Positions 1 through 11,135 of a stretch of 64,000 nucleotides of DNA are shown here, piece by piece (position 1 is the first letter of the stretch; every line of letters starts with the position of its first letter). Source of the DNA: Platycnemis pennipes (lineage: Eukaryota > Arthropoda > Insecta > Odonata > Platycnemididae); assembly GCA_933228895.1 (NCBI GenBank), contig OW121854.1, forward strand, positions 13,519,131 to 13,583,130, read 5' to 3'. A model generated the notes under the pieces. That model had not been told where the DNA came from and did no database searches. It saw only the letters and a list, made by a program, of their open reading frames with translations. Both the position numbers and the translations under genes were made by a program.

Positions 1-434
1 CCTGATGTGCATTCCTCCTCCTTTACCTCCCACTCTTTCATTGCAGACAACAGGTACTTCTACGCAGAGAAATAAGAGTGCGCTTAAATCGTGGGTCGTT
101 AGATTAAAACTCAGATATCCGGGGGAATGTAAAATAGTTATTACACATTTTTACTAGTATTTTGGCATGATACACGAGAGTAGGTGTAAATTTAATTCTT
201 TATTCCATAGTTGACAAAATTTGTGAATGCTTGTGAGTTGTCTTGTTTTATGTGCATAATACAAACCAGTCAGCGATTGCTTTCACAACAGTAATGCATG
301 TGAAAATAATAAATTTCTTAGGAAAGTCGGATTTGATACGATACAATATGGTTGAGTAAAAAAACCAGTACTGAATTCATCACTATAAGATTCAACCCGT
401 TTTTTAAATTCACGTCTGAAGGTAGTTCACTTTC
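1..434. other. No gene recognised
   Basis: AT-rich sequence with no recognisable coding region, tRNA-like box or repeat end. It runs up to a LINE tail. Confidence 0.5.
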
Positions 435-480
435 TTTCCCTCGCCCTTGCGGTGGTTTGCAGAGTATAATGTAGATTTAG
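435..480 (+). repeat. LINE-B 3' tail fragment
   Basis: About 46 bp matching the extreme 3' end of LINE-B (CCTCGC..GCGGTGG..TTGCAG..GTAGAT). Only the terminus is present. It abuts the tail of a LINE-A copy in the opposite orientation three bases later, so two LINE tails meet tail to tail. Confidence 0.6.
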
Positions 481-483
481 TCA

Positions 484-752
484 TCTACATCTACATAATA
501 CCCTGAAAGCCACCATAAAGGTGCGTGGCAGGGGGTGAATTCTCACCAAACATGCACTATACATCATGCATAAAAAAGGATTAGTATTTATATAGTGTTC
601 TAAACTTCACTATTAAAAAAGATATATACAGCAAAGCAAACATGCAAAAACATGCTGTTAGTTGGGTTAGCTTCAAGTCCTTATACCAACATGCAGTTAC
701 CAATGATATCCATTACTACACTCGTATTGGATATATTTACCGTTATTCAAAT
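484..752 (-). repeat. LINE-A 3' end
   Basis: On the minus strand this holds the last few codons and the whole 3' UTR of LINE-A, ending in the tail seen on the plus strand as CATCTACATCTACATAATAC. The UTR landmarks are the TGGCAGGGGGTGAATTCTC block, TGCATAAAAAAGGATTAGTA and a CATGCAAAAACATGCTGTTA stretch, all repeated in other copies. The copy is 5'-truncated inside the final codons. Confidence 0.85.
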
Positions 753-848
753 GATTCTCAAGGTAGAGGCCTAGGGAAAAGATGCAGTGCGAGTTCCAAC
801 TTCCTGACTTACTAGCTGAAGAGTTAGTTTCAGAGATCACTATCAGGC

Positions 849-1657
849 CATAGAATCCATTTAATATCTTGGAATAAGACTGACACACGATCTTTCCTGG
901 GGTAAACACATACGTGAAGTAATGGGTCAAGCTAATCATAAACTGGGATTCATCAAAAGAATATTGGGTAAATGTGACGATCATGTATGAGAAATCAGCT
1001 ACTTTACCCTAGTTAGACCTCATTTGGAATATGCTGCTAGTGTATGGGATCCCTACAAAATCGGTCTACATAATGAACTTTAACGTGTGCAGCGAAGATC
1101 GGCAAGTAGAGGGACGGTACGATAATTATATTAGCGTAACCAGTCTATTACATGAATTGAAATGGGAATCATTGTCAGATCGCAGGTTGAAATTTAGACT
1201 TAATCTCTTATATAATATCCAAGATAGTATTTTCAGCGATGAAGTTAAAAATTTTTTGCGAACCCCAACTTACTATGGTAGACCGGACCATGATTACAAA
1301 ATTAGAAAAATTGATTGCCGAACTGACAGATTCAAAATGTCCTTTTTTCCTCGTACAATTAAGGATATGAATAGCGGTAAATATGCCCAATAAGAGTGAA
1401 TCAATCCATAGCATGGGTAGTTGCATGTTGGTGTAAGGACTTGAAGGTAGCCCTACTAACAGCATGTTTTTGCATGTATAATTTTCTATTTTTATCTTTT
1501 TTAAATAGTGTAGTTTTGAACAGTACCTATATAAATACTAATCCTTTTTTAAGTATGTTATGTAGTGCATGTTTGGTGAGAATTTACTACCTGCCACTCA
1601 CCTTTAAGGTAGTTTGCAGGGTAGTATGTAGATTTAGATGTAATATTTACTACTTCT
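849..1657 (+). pseudogene. LINE-A reverse-transcriptase C-terminal pseudogene and 3' UTR
   Basis: A 5'-truncated LINE-A copy. Conceptual translation gives YLGIRLTHDLSWGKHIRE, then KLGFIKRILGKCDDHV, a stop, RPHLEYAASVWDPY, another stop, then ESLSDRRLKFRLNLL and DCRTDRFKMSFFPRTI. These are the segments downstream of the RT active site in CR1/jockey-like LINE proteins; the exact clade is not assigned. At least two in-frame stops and a small deletion (GCAAGTAGAGGG where other copies have GCAAGATTTGTAAAGGG) break it. The 3' UTR ends in GTAGATTTAGATG. The neighbouring minus-strand LINE-A tail gives an arrangement with the two 3' ends pointing outward. Confidence 0.88.
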
Positions 1658-2770
1658 AGACGTGTTTGAAGAAAATCTCTCCTCAAAGGCTTTTCCATGA
1701 ACACGCCGCTGTCGTTTAACGTTCAAACAAACCTTCAACCTTTGTTACGTTAGAATAATTAGCTGGATATTAAAAGAGGTAACACTTGTTTCACTCGCAC
1801 GCCACTCGCTAACCTATGCCGGAAATCATTTCCTTCGGGTAGCAGTGTTGATGGAAGAACTTGCGCCTGCACCGCTGAGATATTCGCGATCCATTTTGGT
1901 GGAGGAAACGAGAGGTAAATATATTCAAAGAGAGCGAGGGAGAACTGGCAAAAATGGGGAAAGACTCGTCTGCGACTTCATACGGGCCTCTCTTGCTAAG
2001 AATATTCCAGTCCTCGCCCGTTGCTAATTAGCATCTGAAGTGCATTGCCAAGGACGTCGTCAAGAGATTAATTTCACCGCTGAGAGCCTTTTACCGTGAC
2101 CCCACGTGAGCAAACATCTCCCCACTCGCGTCACCGAGAGTCACGTGTAGCAATGCGCCCTCCGACGCAAAGCGCGTGAAGTAATTTATCATCCCCCCCA
2201 ACGAGGTCTTAGAAAATTCTATTCAGAGTAGTTTCAAAGTGAGTGGCTGAAACGTTAACGAAAATCAAAAATAGTTCGAAATTAAATGAACTATTATTCT
2301 CACGTATTGCGATACACAAAAAAGGACACCGGTATATTCATTAACGAACATGGCTACCCTCTCAAAATATCATTGATTTTATTGATTATAGTAATCGAGA
2401 TTTATTGTTCAAGTGACTTCAATACTATGCGTAGCTGAATGATAAAATTTGAGCCTTTGTTATCTGTTATAGCAATCACGCTATTACTCTACTTTGGTTA
2501 GCAGATATCTGACTAGCACCAGACGTCTACTCGCCACAAATACATCCCGTTGATAGCGAAAAAATTACGATGTATATATTGCAACTCATGGATTTATTAC
2601 AAGGCACAACTAGTTCCAGCGCCTCGTTTTTAGTTTTACCTTGTAATAAATTGCACTTACCTAGTTTTACCATGGGATATATTCATGAGTGGAAACATAA
2701 ATCGTTATTTTTCTCTAACAAATATGGATTTCCACATGGATGAGCCTGAATCCTCCGAATACATCTCGTC
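1658..2770. other. Unassigned sequence
   Basis: No recognisable gene or repeat. Short open frames lack similarity to anything I know and have no matching copy elsewhere in the window. Confidence 0.45.
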
Positions 2771-2850
2771 TCTGCCCACTGTAAGCGTCACCAGGCCGAC
2801 AGTCCAAAGGTCGCTGGTTCGAGTCCCCATGGGTGTTATATTTGTCTGAG
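2771..2850 (+). repeat. tRNA-like fragment, probable SINE head remnant
   Basis: A good RNA polymerase III B box, GGTTCGAGTCC, lies at 2816-2826. No clean A box or acceptor stem can be folded, so this is not a functional tRNA gene. It is probably an eroded SINE head. Confidence 0.4.
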
Positions 2851-2899
2851 GATTGAGTTATGTAGGACGGTATGATATAACCTTAATATTCATCAGTCA

Positions 2900-3165
2900 A
2901 CATACTTAAGATTGATTCGCAGTCCTCCACTCTATTATTTTATCGGCCAACCTCTTCATATTAACGTTATTCTTCTCTTTTACATCCTCCACCACTCGTT
3001 TCATATATTTCATACGAGACCTGCCTTTTCCATTTTCGTTCACTTTTTCCCTGGACTACTGTCTTCAACAGGCCATCGTGGCTCAAGATATGGCCGATTA
3101 AGCTGTCCCTTCTTCTCATTTAAATTTTCAGCAGACTTCTCTTTTCTATGAGGGTTCCATCCCGT
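2900..3165 (-). pseudogene. LINE-C C-terminal fragment
   Basis: The reverse complement carries recognisable pieces of the C-terminus of a second kind of LINE protein: an LIGHIL..DGL-like region, then NGKGR, a YM..VVEDVKEK segment, VNMKRLA, and an EWR..NQS end. The same series occurs better preserved at 42,653-43,070. Frames are interrupted. The clade is uncertain: this C-terminus is widespread in arthropod endonuclease-RT LINEs. Confidence 0.65.
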
Positions 3166-3558
3166 CTCGATAAAAAGAGAAGAGTGGAGTAACTGCGACT
3201 CCTCAGGATAATACCGTTGTGGTTTCCCCTTTCCTTACACACTGCTGCAGAACTGCAATCGTTAAAGTCCATGTTACCACGCCTGTAGCGAAATGAGTGT
3301 CACTGTACCGACCACTGTGGTCTCCACCTTCATTAATAAGAGGAAGAGCTGCTGCCCTATCCTCCGGATGACGGGAAGCGTAAATGTTAGCGGCCTCCCG
3401 TCGCCAAGTCAGCATCTTCACAGGTTTCCGTATCATTTAAAGGTCTCTCTTACCCAACGATAGACCAATACCACCTCGAAGTGCCGTCGCTTTTTGTCCA
3501 AGACTGCTTATTCGACGAGAAAATCTCACTTATTTTGCAGCAAACCTGTATACTTTAA
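3166..3558. other. Unassigned sequence
   Basis: About 390 bp without a recognisable gene. A minus-strand frame of 77 codons (3203-3436) has no motif I can identify. The segment could be an old dispersed repeat. Confidence 0.35.
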
Positions 3559-3559
3559 T

Positions 3560-3900
3560 CACAAAACTCGAGAACTTAATTGCAGAACTGACAGATTCAA
3601 AATGTCCTTCTTTCCTCGTACAATTAGGGATATGGATAGCGGTAAATACATCCAATACGAGTAAATCAATGGATAGCATAGGTAGTTGCATGTTGGTATA
3701 AGGACCTTAAGCTAACCCAACTAACCGCATTATATTGCATGCTTGCTTTGCTATTTTTATAATTTTTTAAATTGAAGTTTGGACTAGTATATTATTGCTA
3801 ATCCTTCTTTATGCATGATATTTAGTACATGTATGGTAAGAATTCACCCCCTGCCACAAACCTTTATGGTGGGTTGCAGGGTATTATGTAGATTTATACG
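3560..3900 (+). repeat. LINE-A 3' end
   Basis: Holds the last about 30 codons (FKMSFFPRTIRDMDSGKYIQ readable) followed by the LINE-A 3' UTR, finishing in GGGTATTATGTAGATTT. Strongly 5'-truncated. Confidence 0.85.
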
Positions 3901-4434
3901 AAGAGGTAGACTCACCATCCGCAACCCGGTGGCTTTAAGCTCAGCCCCGAGGATTATGACCTTAATGGTTGTAAAAACCTAAAAATCTATTTTTGCATCC
4001 ACTGTACTTCGCCTCTTCCTTTGCTTCTTCCTAATCAATTCATGTTTCGCACATTTAATCCCTCGTCAAATCTTCATACCTTCTTCCTCCCTGCATTCCA
4101 TTCAGAGCGCTTATTCATTTCCTGCCTCATCACGGCTTACATGACATTTTCCACGCTAAGACCCTCATCAACATTCCACTCCCTTTCAAAACATCCGTCA
4201 CTCACTTCAGTCACCTTCCACTGATTACAAAAACCAATTTCCTTTCCTCTCCAAAAATATTTAAACCCTACCTCATAATTTTCCTCTCTCTACACAGGTA
4301 TCTAAGTATTAATGCATGAAAATTTGCAATAATGAAATGAGAGGTATAGAGATGCAACCCATCGCGTCTTTCGACAAGGATAAGCTATCGACGATGACAT
4401 TTAGGATAGGTGGTTAACTTGGCAGAGGTAGGAA
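3901..4434. other. Unassigned pyrimidine-rich sequence
   Basis: CT-rich on the plus strand around 4000-4250, with no recognisable product. It may be antisense remnant of an old LINE, but no diagnostic motif is left. Confidence 0.35.
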
Positions 4435-4690
4435 TTATTAGGTGAACCGTGAAAGGGTGGAGATAAATCCTATATCAGCTACAGCCCACTCATAACCAAG
4501 TGCGCCATGTGGTCTACGGTTTAACGTCCCTTCTGTCGGGCAAGGTATTGTACTCGAAGTGTTGCCGACAGGGCACTCAAGTAGGGAATGGCATACCAAT
4601 GAAAGATCTCTACCAGGATTCGAACCCGGATGCTCCAACTCGGAGTCCAGTACTCTAACTCTCACATCAACTCCATGCATTTAAACCTCT
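4435..4690 (-). repeat. SINE-1, tRNA-derived, near full length
   Basis: On the minus strand the head at about 4685 has an A-box-like GTTAGAGTACTGG and a perfect B box GGTTCGAATCC (4616-4626). The head is followed by a body with CGACAGAAGGGACGTTAAACC and a tail with a TATCTCCACCC-type segment. The body recurs without the tRNA head at 44,755, 46,690 and 59,214. The tRNA-like head does not fold into a proper cloverleaf by eye, so it is read as a SINE and not a tRNA gene. Direct repeats at its ends are not obvious. Confidence 0.72.
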
Positions 4691-6328
4691 AGAATCATCT
4701 CAATGGAGATTATGCATGAAATTTGTTTCTCGAAGATTAATGATGTACTTGATGCGAAATTTTCTCACCAATTTAAATATATAAGCCACATTTTTCTACG
4801 CCCACCACAAAGATTATAAAATGATATTACTATGTTCCCGTAAATCGACGAAAGTCATGTGACCTGAAATGCCTTCTGACGTCACAGCACGGTATAAGTT
4901 CCATATTGCAACGGAGATAGACATTTATATTTAAAAGAAAACGAAGTGAATATAGTGCTTTGAGGTTTTCAGCCGTTTCTCGAAAGAAGCAATGACTGAA
5001 AAAATACTTAAAAAAGCACATATCGACAATTTTCTTTGGTTGACTCCCTTATGGCGGCGTTCTTCTAAAAAAACCAGCGATTGAATAGACGTAGTAGAAA
5101 TTCTTGGGCACTAAACAGGCATTATATAATTAATGGACGATTTGCTCGTTACCATCCATACTACGTATATAAAAAATCAAAATACAATTGGAATAAACAA
5201 ATGACATAAATACATACGTTATCGCCAAGTATTCATTTAACAACTTACCTCCACGCATAAACAAATAAACAACGCCCTTAGTGATAACGTGCCGTGATCA
5301 TGTGATGACGTCGTGTTTTTAAGCTGCCCAAAAGGCACAATTTTCAAAGAGTAATATCTTTGTAACACAACTTAATTCTTCAGAAAAATTTTCGTCAAGC
5401 ACAATTTAGTTAAATAACTTCACATTCATAGAGTTATGAAAAATAGTGCATGTTCCCCATTCAGACTTTAGAAGTAAACTAAATGTCACGTTTCCATTTT
5501 TATGCTCAGTCCAAAATTCCATTCATGTCATCCCTAAGCCTTCCCAAGGAGACACTTTTCTCAACCAAAGAGGCCTAATGTGTTATGCATACGCCTGAAA
5601 ATTCCTGAAGAGAAAAAATAACGATGCTGCCTTTATTCGTTTGAGAGCGGTGCATTTTTTCAAGCGCGTGCATATATTTACAGTTATCTGCCCTCAACCG
5701 CGACTTCCCCCTCAGGCATTCGGGTTGGGTCGGGTGAAAAAGGATATCACGCAATTAGCGTTCCATCGAGTGAGTCTTGTTTTTCTTTATCCTTTTCCCC
5801 ACTCGCGGTTGTCTCTCTTCTCTACACCCCCTTCCCTCTCTCCTTCCATTCACATCCCGGTACTAATTACCCGTCGAGGGAAATCAAGTCGAAATTTTCA
5901 AACGGTGAGATTTTAATTGCCTTCCTGGTCGGGAGTGTTGGCTTCCGCTCTCCGGAATGGATTGTGCAAACATGTGCAAAGCGTTGCATATCGTCGACGC
6001 AAACACCCGCCGAAGACGGATGACCGTACCCAACCCTCGTCCTGCCAGCTCGCTTCATCACCCTCGCGTTTTGAGGAGCGTTAAAGAAGCAAATATTTGA
6101 CCCGTCTGGACCACTAAAACCGTGCTTCACAACAGTCATAAAATCCCGAGCAATTAACTTGATAAGATATGGCGAGGCACGTGCTCACTCGAAAATCTCA
6201 CTTCCAAAACGTGTTGGGTCTCTCCCACTCACGAGGAATTTTTTTTGACGGACGTCATCTATATCAACTATATAACTGCTCTGTGTTTCAGCAATTTTGT
6301 AGACTTAACAGCACGATCTGTACTATAT
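4691..6328. other. Unassigned sequence
   Basis: About 1.6 kb with no motif, no second copy in the window and no tRNA-like box. Open frames at 5641-5916 and 5867-6139 are low-complexity or overlapping and have no recognisable domain. Confidence 0.4.
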
Positions 6329-6329
6329 G

Positions 6330-6746
6330 GGTACATCTACATTTACACGATACCCTCCAAGCAACCGCGAGGGTGTGTGGCAGAGGGTGAAGATCACCAA
6401 GCCTGCACTACCGACATGAAAACAAGCAAATATACGATCTCATGCAACTAGATTGTTAGTATCTATAGTATTGAAGGGACTAATACATGCATCAAAGTCT
6501 AAGCTTACTACTAACTACGGTACCCAAATCGATAATGTGTAAAAGAAATAGAAGCGGACCTACGACGCTACCCTGGGGAACTCCCGACGTGACTTTGATA
6601 GTGTCCGACATGATACCATCTATGACAACCCTATTAGGTACTAAGAATAGGATGGATTCCGAAGCCATGAAGATGTGAGCAAACATCAGCGAAACATTGG
6701 CAATAGAATACATTTTTTTAGGTAGACCAAAAATCTCCAGATCCAA
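6330..6746 (-). pseudogene. LINE-B with internal deletion: RT domain joined to 3' UTR
   Basis: Minus strand, from 6746 downward: residues readable as an RT fingers/palm segment with SGVPQGSVVGPLLFLL, the conserved (S/T)GVPQGS..GPLLF block before the catalytic FADD box, then VVSSKLRL. Exactly before the FADD aspartates would appear, the sequence jumps to the LINE-B 3' UTR (junction near 6498) and runs to the tail at about 6330. The rest of the RT, the thumb and the C-terminal domain seen in other LINE-B copies are missing. The copy is dead and useful because it preserves RT sequence upstream of what the array copies keep. Confidence 0.85.
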
Positions 6747-6790
6747 AGTAGATTAATATTTATAACCCTTGCTCAGTGAACTGGGTCCTA

Positions 6791-7101
6791 GGGGGCTGTG
6801 TTTGAAACCGTCGGGATGAACTCGAATAGGTAACCAAAGAGTCACGTGGTGTAAACACGAATGGTTCCCAAATTTGGTCTGTTGAATCCGCTGATTACAA
6901 CCTCATTCATTTTTTACACTTGTGTTTTTTCGCATCTGGCGTCTCTAAAGAAGAGACTGATGAGGAAAACGCAAGTGAAATCAATTAATGATATTGCAAC
7001 GAGCGATTCAGAAGCACTAAATTTCCAAGCCATTCGTGTTCGCACCACGTGACACCATGGTTACCAATTCGGGATAATTCAGACGGTTTCAAACACACCC
7101 C
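6791..7101. mobile_element. 311-bp TIR element (MITE)
   Basis: Terminal inverted repeats of about 80 bp start GGGGGCTGTGTTTGAAACCG on the left and, read inward from the right, GGGGTGTGTTTGAAACCGTC. The arms (about 6791-6873 and 7019-7101) are imperfect and flank a spacer of about 145 bp. TA dinucleotides sit directly outside both ends (6789-6790 and 7102-7103), consistent with a TA target duplication. No transposase frame is inside. The superfamily is not established. Confidence 0.75.
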
Positions 7102-7391
7102 TATTAGTGAGTGACTTTTTGGGTCGCGTGAATGAATTATTTGGCTGATTCATGGCGAAGAGTCGATTTTACCGTGAACAAGCGCAAAGTACGTGAATAA
7201 TAGTGCATTTCGTTTGGGCGCAGAATGTTTTTCTATGAGAGTTGTAATTTTTGTTGTACCAGGTACTTCTCTATTAATCTTTCCTCATTGCACTTCCTTT
7301 TAGCAGTGGGGTGGGTTCCGTCACAATCCTGTTATTGAGAGTACTGTTTCCCTTTGAATACTTACGCAATCATTGCTTCTTTGTTTTAGAC

Positions 7392-8022
7392 AATACATCT
7401 ACATCTACATAATATCCTGCAAGCCACCATAAGGGTGTGTGGCAGAGGGTGATTTCTCACCAAACATGCACTACATATCATGCACAAAAAAGGAATATTA
7501 TTAATATAGTAGTCAGAACTACACTATTTAAAAAAGATAGAAATTGCTAAGCAAACATGCAAAAACATCCTGTTAGTAGGGTTAGCTTTAAGTACTCATA
7601 CCAACATGCAGCTACCAATACTATTCATTGCTACTCTCCGATAGGACATATTTACCGTTATTCGTATCTCTAGTTGTTCGAGGGAAAAATGACATTTTGA
7701 ATCGGTCGGTTCGGCAATCAATTTCTCTAACTTTATGATTATGGTCCAGTCTGCCATAGTAAGTTGGGGTTCGTAAAATATTTTTAACATCATCACTGAA
7801 AATATTGCCTTGGAATTTGTTTAAGAGATTAAGTCTAAATTTCAACCTGCGATCTGACAATGATTCCCATTTCAATTCATTTAATAGACTGGTTACGCTA
7901 ACATAATTATCGTATCGTCCCTTTACAAATCTTGCCGATCTTCGCTGCACACGTTCAAGTTCATTACTTAGACCGATTTCGTAGGGATCCCATACACTGG
8001 CAGCATATTCGACTACTGACTT
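7392..8022 (-). pseudogene. LINE-A C-terminal region and 3' UTR
   Basis: On the minus strand a frame from 7950 to 7621 is open for 109 codons with RSARFVKGRYDNYVSVTSLL and RTDRFKMSFFPRTTRDTNNG. The 3' UTR follows, ending at the tail near 7392. It extends upstream to an AASVWDPY-type segment near 8010, where it is truncated. Very similar to the copy at 54,733-55,381: both share the NGKYVLSESSNE ending, so they form a subfamily. Confidence 0.85.
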
Positions 8023-8586
8023 TTGGCTAGCTTAGTCCATGCGTTTGAAAGGAATGCGAGTTAAATTTTTCAAGACATAAAACAACGTTGGCACTGGACA
8101 CTGGAAGGGAGAACAAATGCAATTTTCAAATAAATAAAGCGAAAAAATTGCGTTCCTTCAAACGTTATGGAATACTTTCAAATCATCACACCTGAAAATT
8201 CACTCTTATTTTTGGTAGAATAAATACAGGGATACCATCCTTTCCTCCAAACCTATATATTCGGAGAAATGCATTCCGTGACTGCGACACGGAGTCACGG
8301 ACGACCGCGCGGAAGCTGAAAAACCCTCCTGCCCCAGTGACTGCATAACTCGAGGTGATGAGAAGAGGGGAGGGGGGAAGAGGGAGAGCGGGAGAAGGGT
8401 AGGGGACAAAAGTCTTCTTAGCAGAGCAGCCTTCTTAGAGGACGCACCTGCCCTCGCGCCTAAGGTCACGAGCCTCGAAGGCGAGGTCAATAGGCAGGCA
8501 GCAAAGAGAGGAGGGAAGGATGCGAGCGAGCAGAAGTCCATGTGTCGACTGTATCACTCGGCGAGGAGGAGACGCGACGGTGGTTT
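8023..8586. other. Unassigned sequence with GC-rich island
   Basis: 8280-8580 is GC-rich with polypurine runs in an AT-rich background. No recognisable gene. It could be host regulatory or exonic sequence, but nothing shows this directly. Confidence 0.3.
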
Positions 8587-8587
8587 T

Positions 8588-9150
8588 CATCTACGTCTAC
8601 ATAATACCCTGCAAGCCACCATAAAGGTTTGTGGCAGGGGGTGAACTCTCACCAAACATGCACTACATATCATGCATAAAAAAGGATTAGTACTTGTATA
8701 GGTACTGTTCAAAACTACGCTATTTAAAAAATGATAAAAATAGCAAAGCATACATGCAAAAACATGCCGTTAGTTGGGTTAGCTTTAAGTCCTTATACCA
8801 AAATTCAGCTGCCAATGTTATCCATTGCTACACTCGTACTGGATATATTTACCGTTATTCATATCCCTAATTGTACGAGGAAAAAAGGACATTTTGAATC
8901 TGTTAGTTCGGTAATCAATTTCTCTAATTTTGTGATTATGGGCCAGTCTACCATAGTAAGTTGGGGTCCGCAATTTTTTTTTTCCATCATCACTGAAAAT
9001 ATGGTCTTGGAATTTATTTAAGAGATAAAGTCCAAATTTCAACCTGCGATCTGACAATGATTCCCAATTTAATTCATTTAATAGACTGGTTACGCTAATA
9101 AGGTTATCATACCGTCCCTTCACAAATCTTGCCGATCTTCGCTCCACACT
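8588..9150 (-). pseudogene. LINE-A C-terminal region and 3' UTR
   Basis: The minus strand is open from 9162 to 8818: ARFVKGRYDNLISVTSLLNE, ESLSDRRLKFGLYLLNKFQD, then FKMSFFPRTIRDMNNGKYIQ. The 3' UTR runs to a TAC-ATC tail at 8588. The 5' truncation lies near 9150, just before the ERVQRRSA segment. Confidence 0.87.
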
Positions 9151-10364
9151 GTTTTGTTTCAATTTACGGTATATTTTATGGATGTGTTCGCGCGATGAAC
9201 CCGGGGGAGGGGGAGGGGTGCATTTTGAATGGGGGGAACGTCCTGCTCAGTGAGAGATGCGGCCTGAATTTCTTTTCGGCGTGTTGGCCGGCGGTGTTGC
9301 CAGACTACTTTTTCGTCCGCTGGAAGGGAGAGGGTGGCTTGAATGGGCTTCGAAAAAAGGGTGGAGGGTACCCATCTACGAACATCCGAGGGATCGGCGA
9401 GTGTGCTTCGTAAATTGGCAGCGAAATACGACTCCGTGGAAACGGCATACAAAGAATCCACATCAAGGGGTACGCGAGGACGTGGGGAAAGGATAAAATT
9501 CCATCCCTTTAGAGCGAAGATTTTTAATGCGAGAAGCTCCCTTTTTCCAGGGCACAACTCGCTCTCGCAACAGGGAATATATTCAACACGGAGTATTCTG
9601 TATTTACTGAAAATATCTCAGTTATGGAATGAATGAGTAAATGTTGTGTGCTGCATTCTCCACATTTACTCTTGATGACATTAGTGTTTAGAAAAACGTC
9701 ACTTTTGTGTAGCGTAACAAAATTTCATTTATTTTTCATTGATCCGAGAACAACATATCTTTATATCGAGTGCTTTCACTAATAACAACTATTTCGCTAG
9801 TTACGAAGATGGGGATAGAAAAACTACTTTTCTGCCAATTTTTTCCACTCATTCAGAGAGGAATCTTCCTTTTTCAAACCTAGTTTCACCATGCTAAAAA
9901 GTGACTTTTATCATACCATACTTATGGCTCATTTCCCCACAAACAATAGAATATTCTTTAATAATTCATCATCCATTTGAAGCTGGTTTAGTATTTCGAG
10001 GGAAAATTGGTTTGATTCCAATGATGCTGAGTTAGAAACGAGAATTATATAAAAGACGCCGATGGCTCTTTTCTCCGCTTTGAGGGTAGTCCCCAAATGT
10101 TCTCACGTCTAGATAAACTGACTGATATGATTTGGCCGATTAATTCAGAGCCACAACTCCTTTACTGTTCAGAAGGGGAATCCTCAACCGTTGGAAGAAT
10201 TTTTCACATGTATATTTAATCGCATTTTCTTTAAGTACTCTTTACTTTCGCATTATCTAGATTGCCATAGCTCCATTCTGCTTGCCATTTTCCCCGCTCC
10301 AGCTCTCCACATTAAACAATAAGATACGTAGGTACCTATTAATATGATCATAATCAAGGTTCAA
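9151..10364. other. Unassigned sequence
   Basis: 9190-9480 is GC-rich, the rest AT-rich. Several overlapping frames (9159-9557 minus, 9129-9413 plus) compete on both strands and have no known domain, so I call none of them a gene. Confidence 0.35.
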
Positions 10365-10758
10365 CAATCCTAGGATTGGTTTGACGCAGCCCTCCACTCG
10401 ATTCTTCTATCGGCCAACCTCTTCATATTGAGGAAGCTCCTCTCTTTTACATCCTTCACAACTTGCTCCATACATCTCCTACGAGGCGTGCCTTTTCCAT
10501 TCATCCGTTCACTTTTCCCTCGACGATGGCCTTCATCAGGCCATCTTGTCTCGAGATATGTCGCTTCTTCTTTATAGAATTGTCAGCAGACTTCTCTTTT
10601 CTCCCACTCTTCTTAAGACTTCTTTGTTTGGCACTCGGTAGATCCATTTTCTCTTCATCGTTCTTCCGTAGCACCACGTGTCGAATTATTCCACCCTTTA
10701 TTCCTTTAGTACTATATATATAATAACCATCAAGCGTTATGTTACTCAATTCATAAAC
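10365..10758 (-). pseudogene. LINE-C C-terminal pseudogene across the left array boundary
   Basis: The reverse complement reads WCYGRTMKRKWIYRVPNKEV, then EVLRRVGEKRSLL, a stop and frameshift, GLMKAIVEGKVNG, KDVKERSFLNMKRLADRR and EWRAASNQS. This is the C-terminus of an endonuclease-RT LINE in shifting frames. The first 48 bp (10,365-10,412) lie outside the 5,234-bp array and the rest inside. The element is continuous across 10,413, so the left flank is the ancestral junction. In array copies 2 and 3 it starts abruptly at the unit border. Confidence 0.8.
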
Positions 10759-10759
10759 A

Positions 10760-10865
10760 TTTTTCCATGTAGTAGCCTAGTTGCATGTCAGTGTACCTAT
10801 TGTATTTTTGCTGAACTCCATCCCCTGCTACACACCCTCGCGGTGGCTTGGTACTATAGATGAAT
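10760..10865 (+). repeat. LINE-B 3' terminus inside LINE-C
   Basis: GTTGCATGTCAGTG followed by the CCTGCTACACACCCTCGCGG terminus and GGCTTG. Only the last about 100 bp of a LINE-B. It lies between two minus-strand LINE-C pieces. Present at the same offset in all three units. Confidence 0.7.
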
Positions 10866-10867
10866 AA

Positions 10868-11135
10868 TGTCACATCTTGGGGTACAGAAAAGCATGCAAA
10901 AAACTGCGACAATGCATAGGCTTCTCCATCCACTTATCAGTTTCCATTCTTTTCCACATCAACGTCTCAACGGTCCACAATTTCCGTTTCTCCTCACCCC
11001 AAAATGACCAGGTTTCCGAGCCGAACGAAGTCATATTCCATATCAGGGTTGTCACTAATCTTTTCTCGTGTCCATAGCAAGAGGTACCTTCATTAATTCC
11101 CTCTTCTAAAGTAAATGCTCTTCTGCTCTTGAGAA
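10868..11135 (-). pseudogene. LINE-C fragment upstream of the C-terminus
   Basis: Minus strand: SRRAFTLEEGINEG, KRLVTTLIWNMTSFGSETWS and WTVETLMWKRM. This matches the AF..K..LLTS..., YGSETWTL and EAFEMW..RRM series that precedes the LINE-C C-terminus in this type of protein. It ends before the NEEVL segment. Non-functional. Repeated in units 2 and 3. Confidence 0.72.

Noticed and set aside
484..1657. An inverted duplication of one LINE-A like that of LINE-B in the array
   Set aside because: The two 3' ends share few private variants and differ at many positions, so two separate insertions are more likely.
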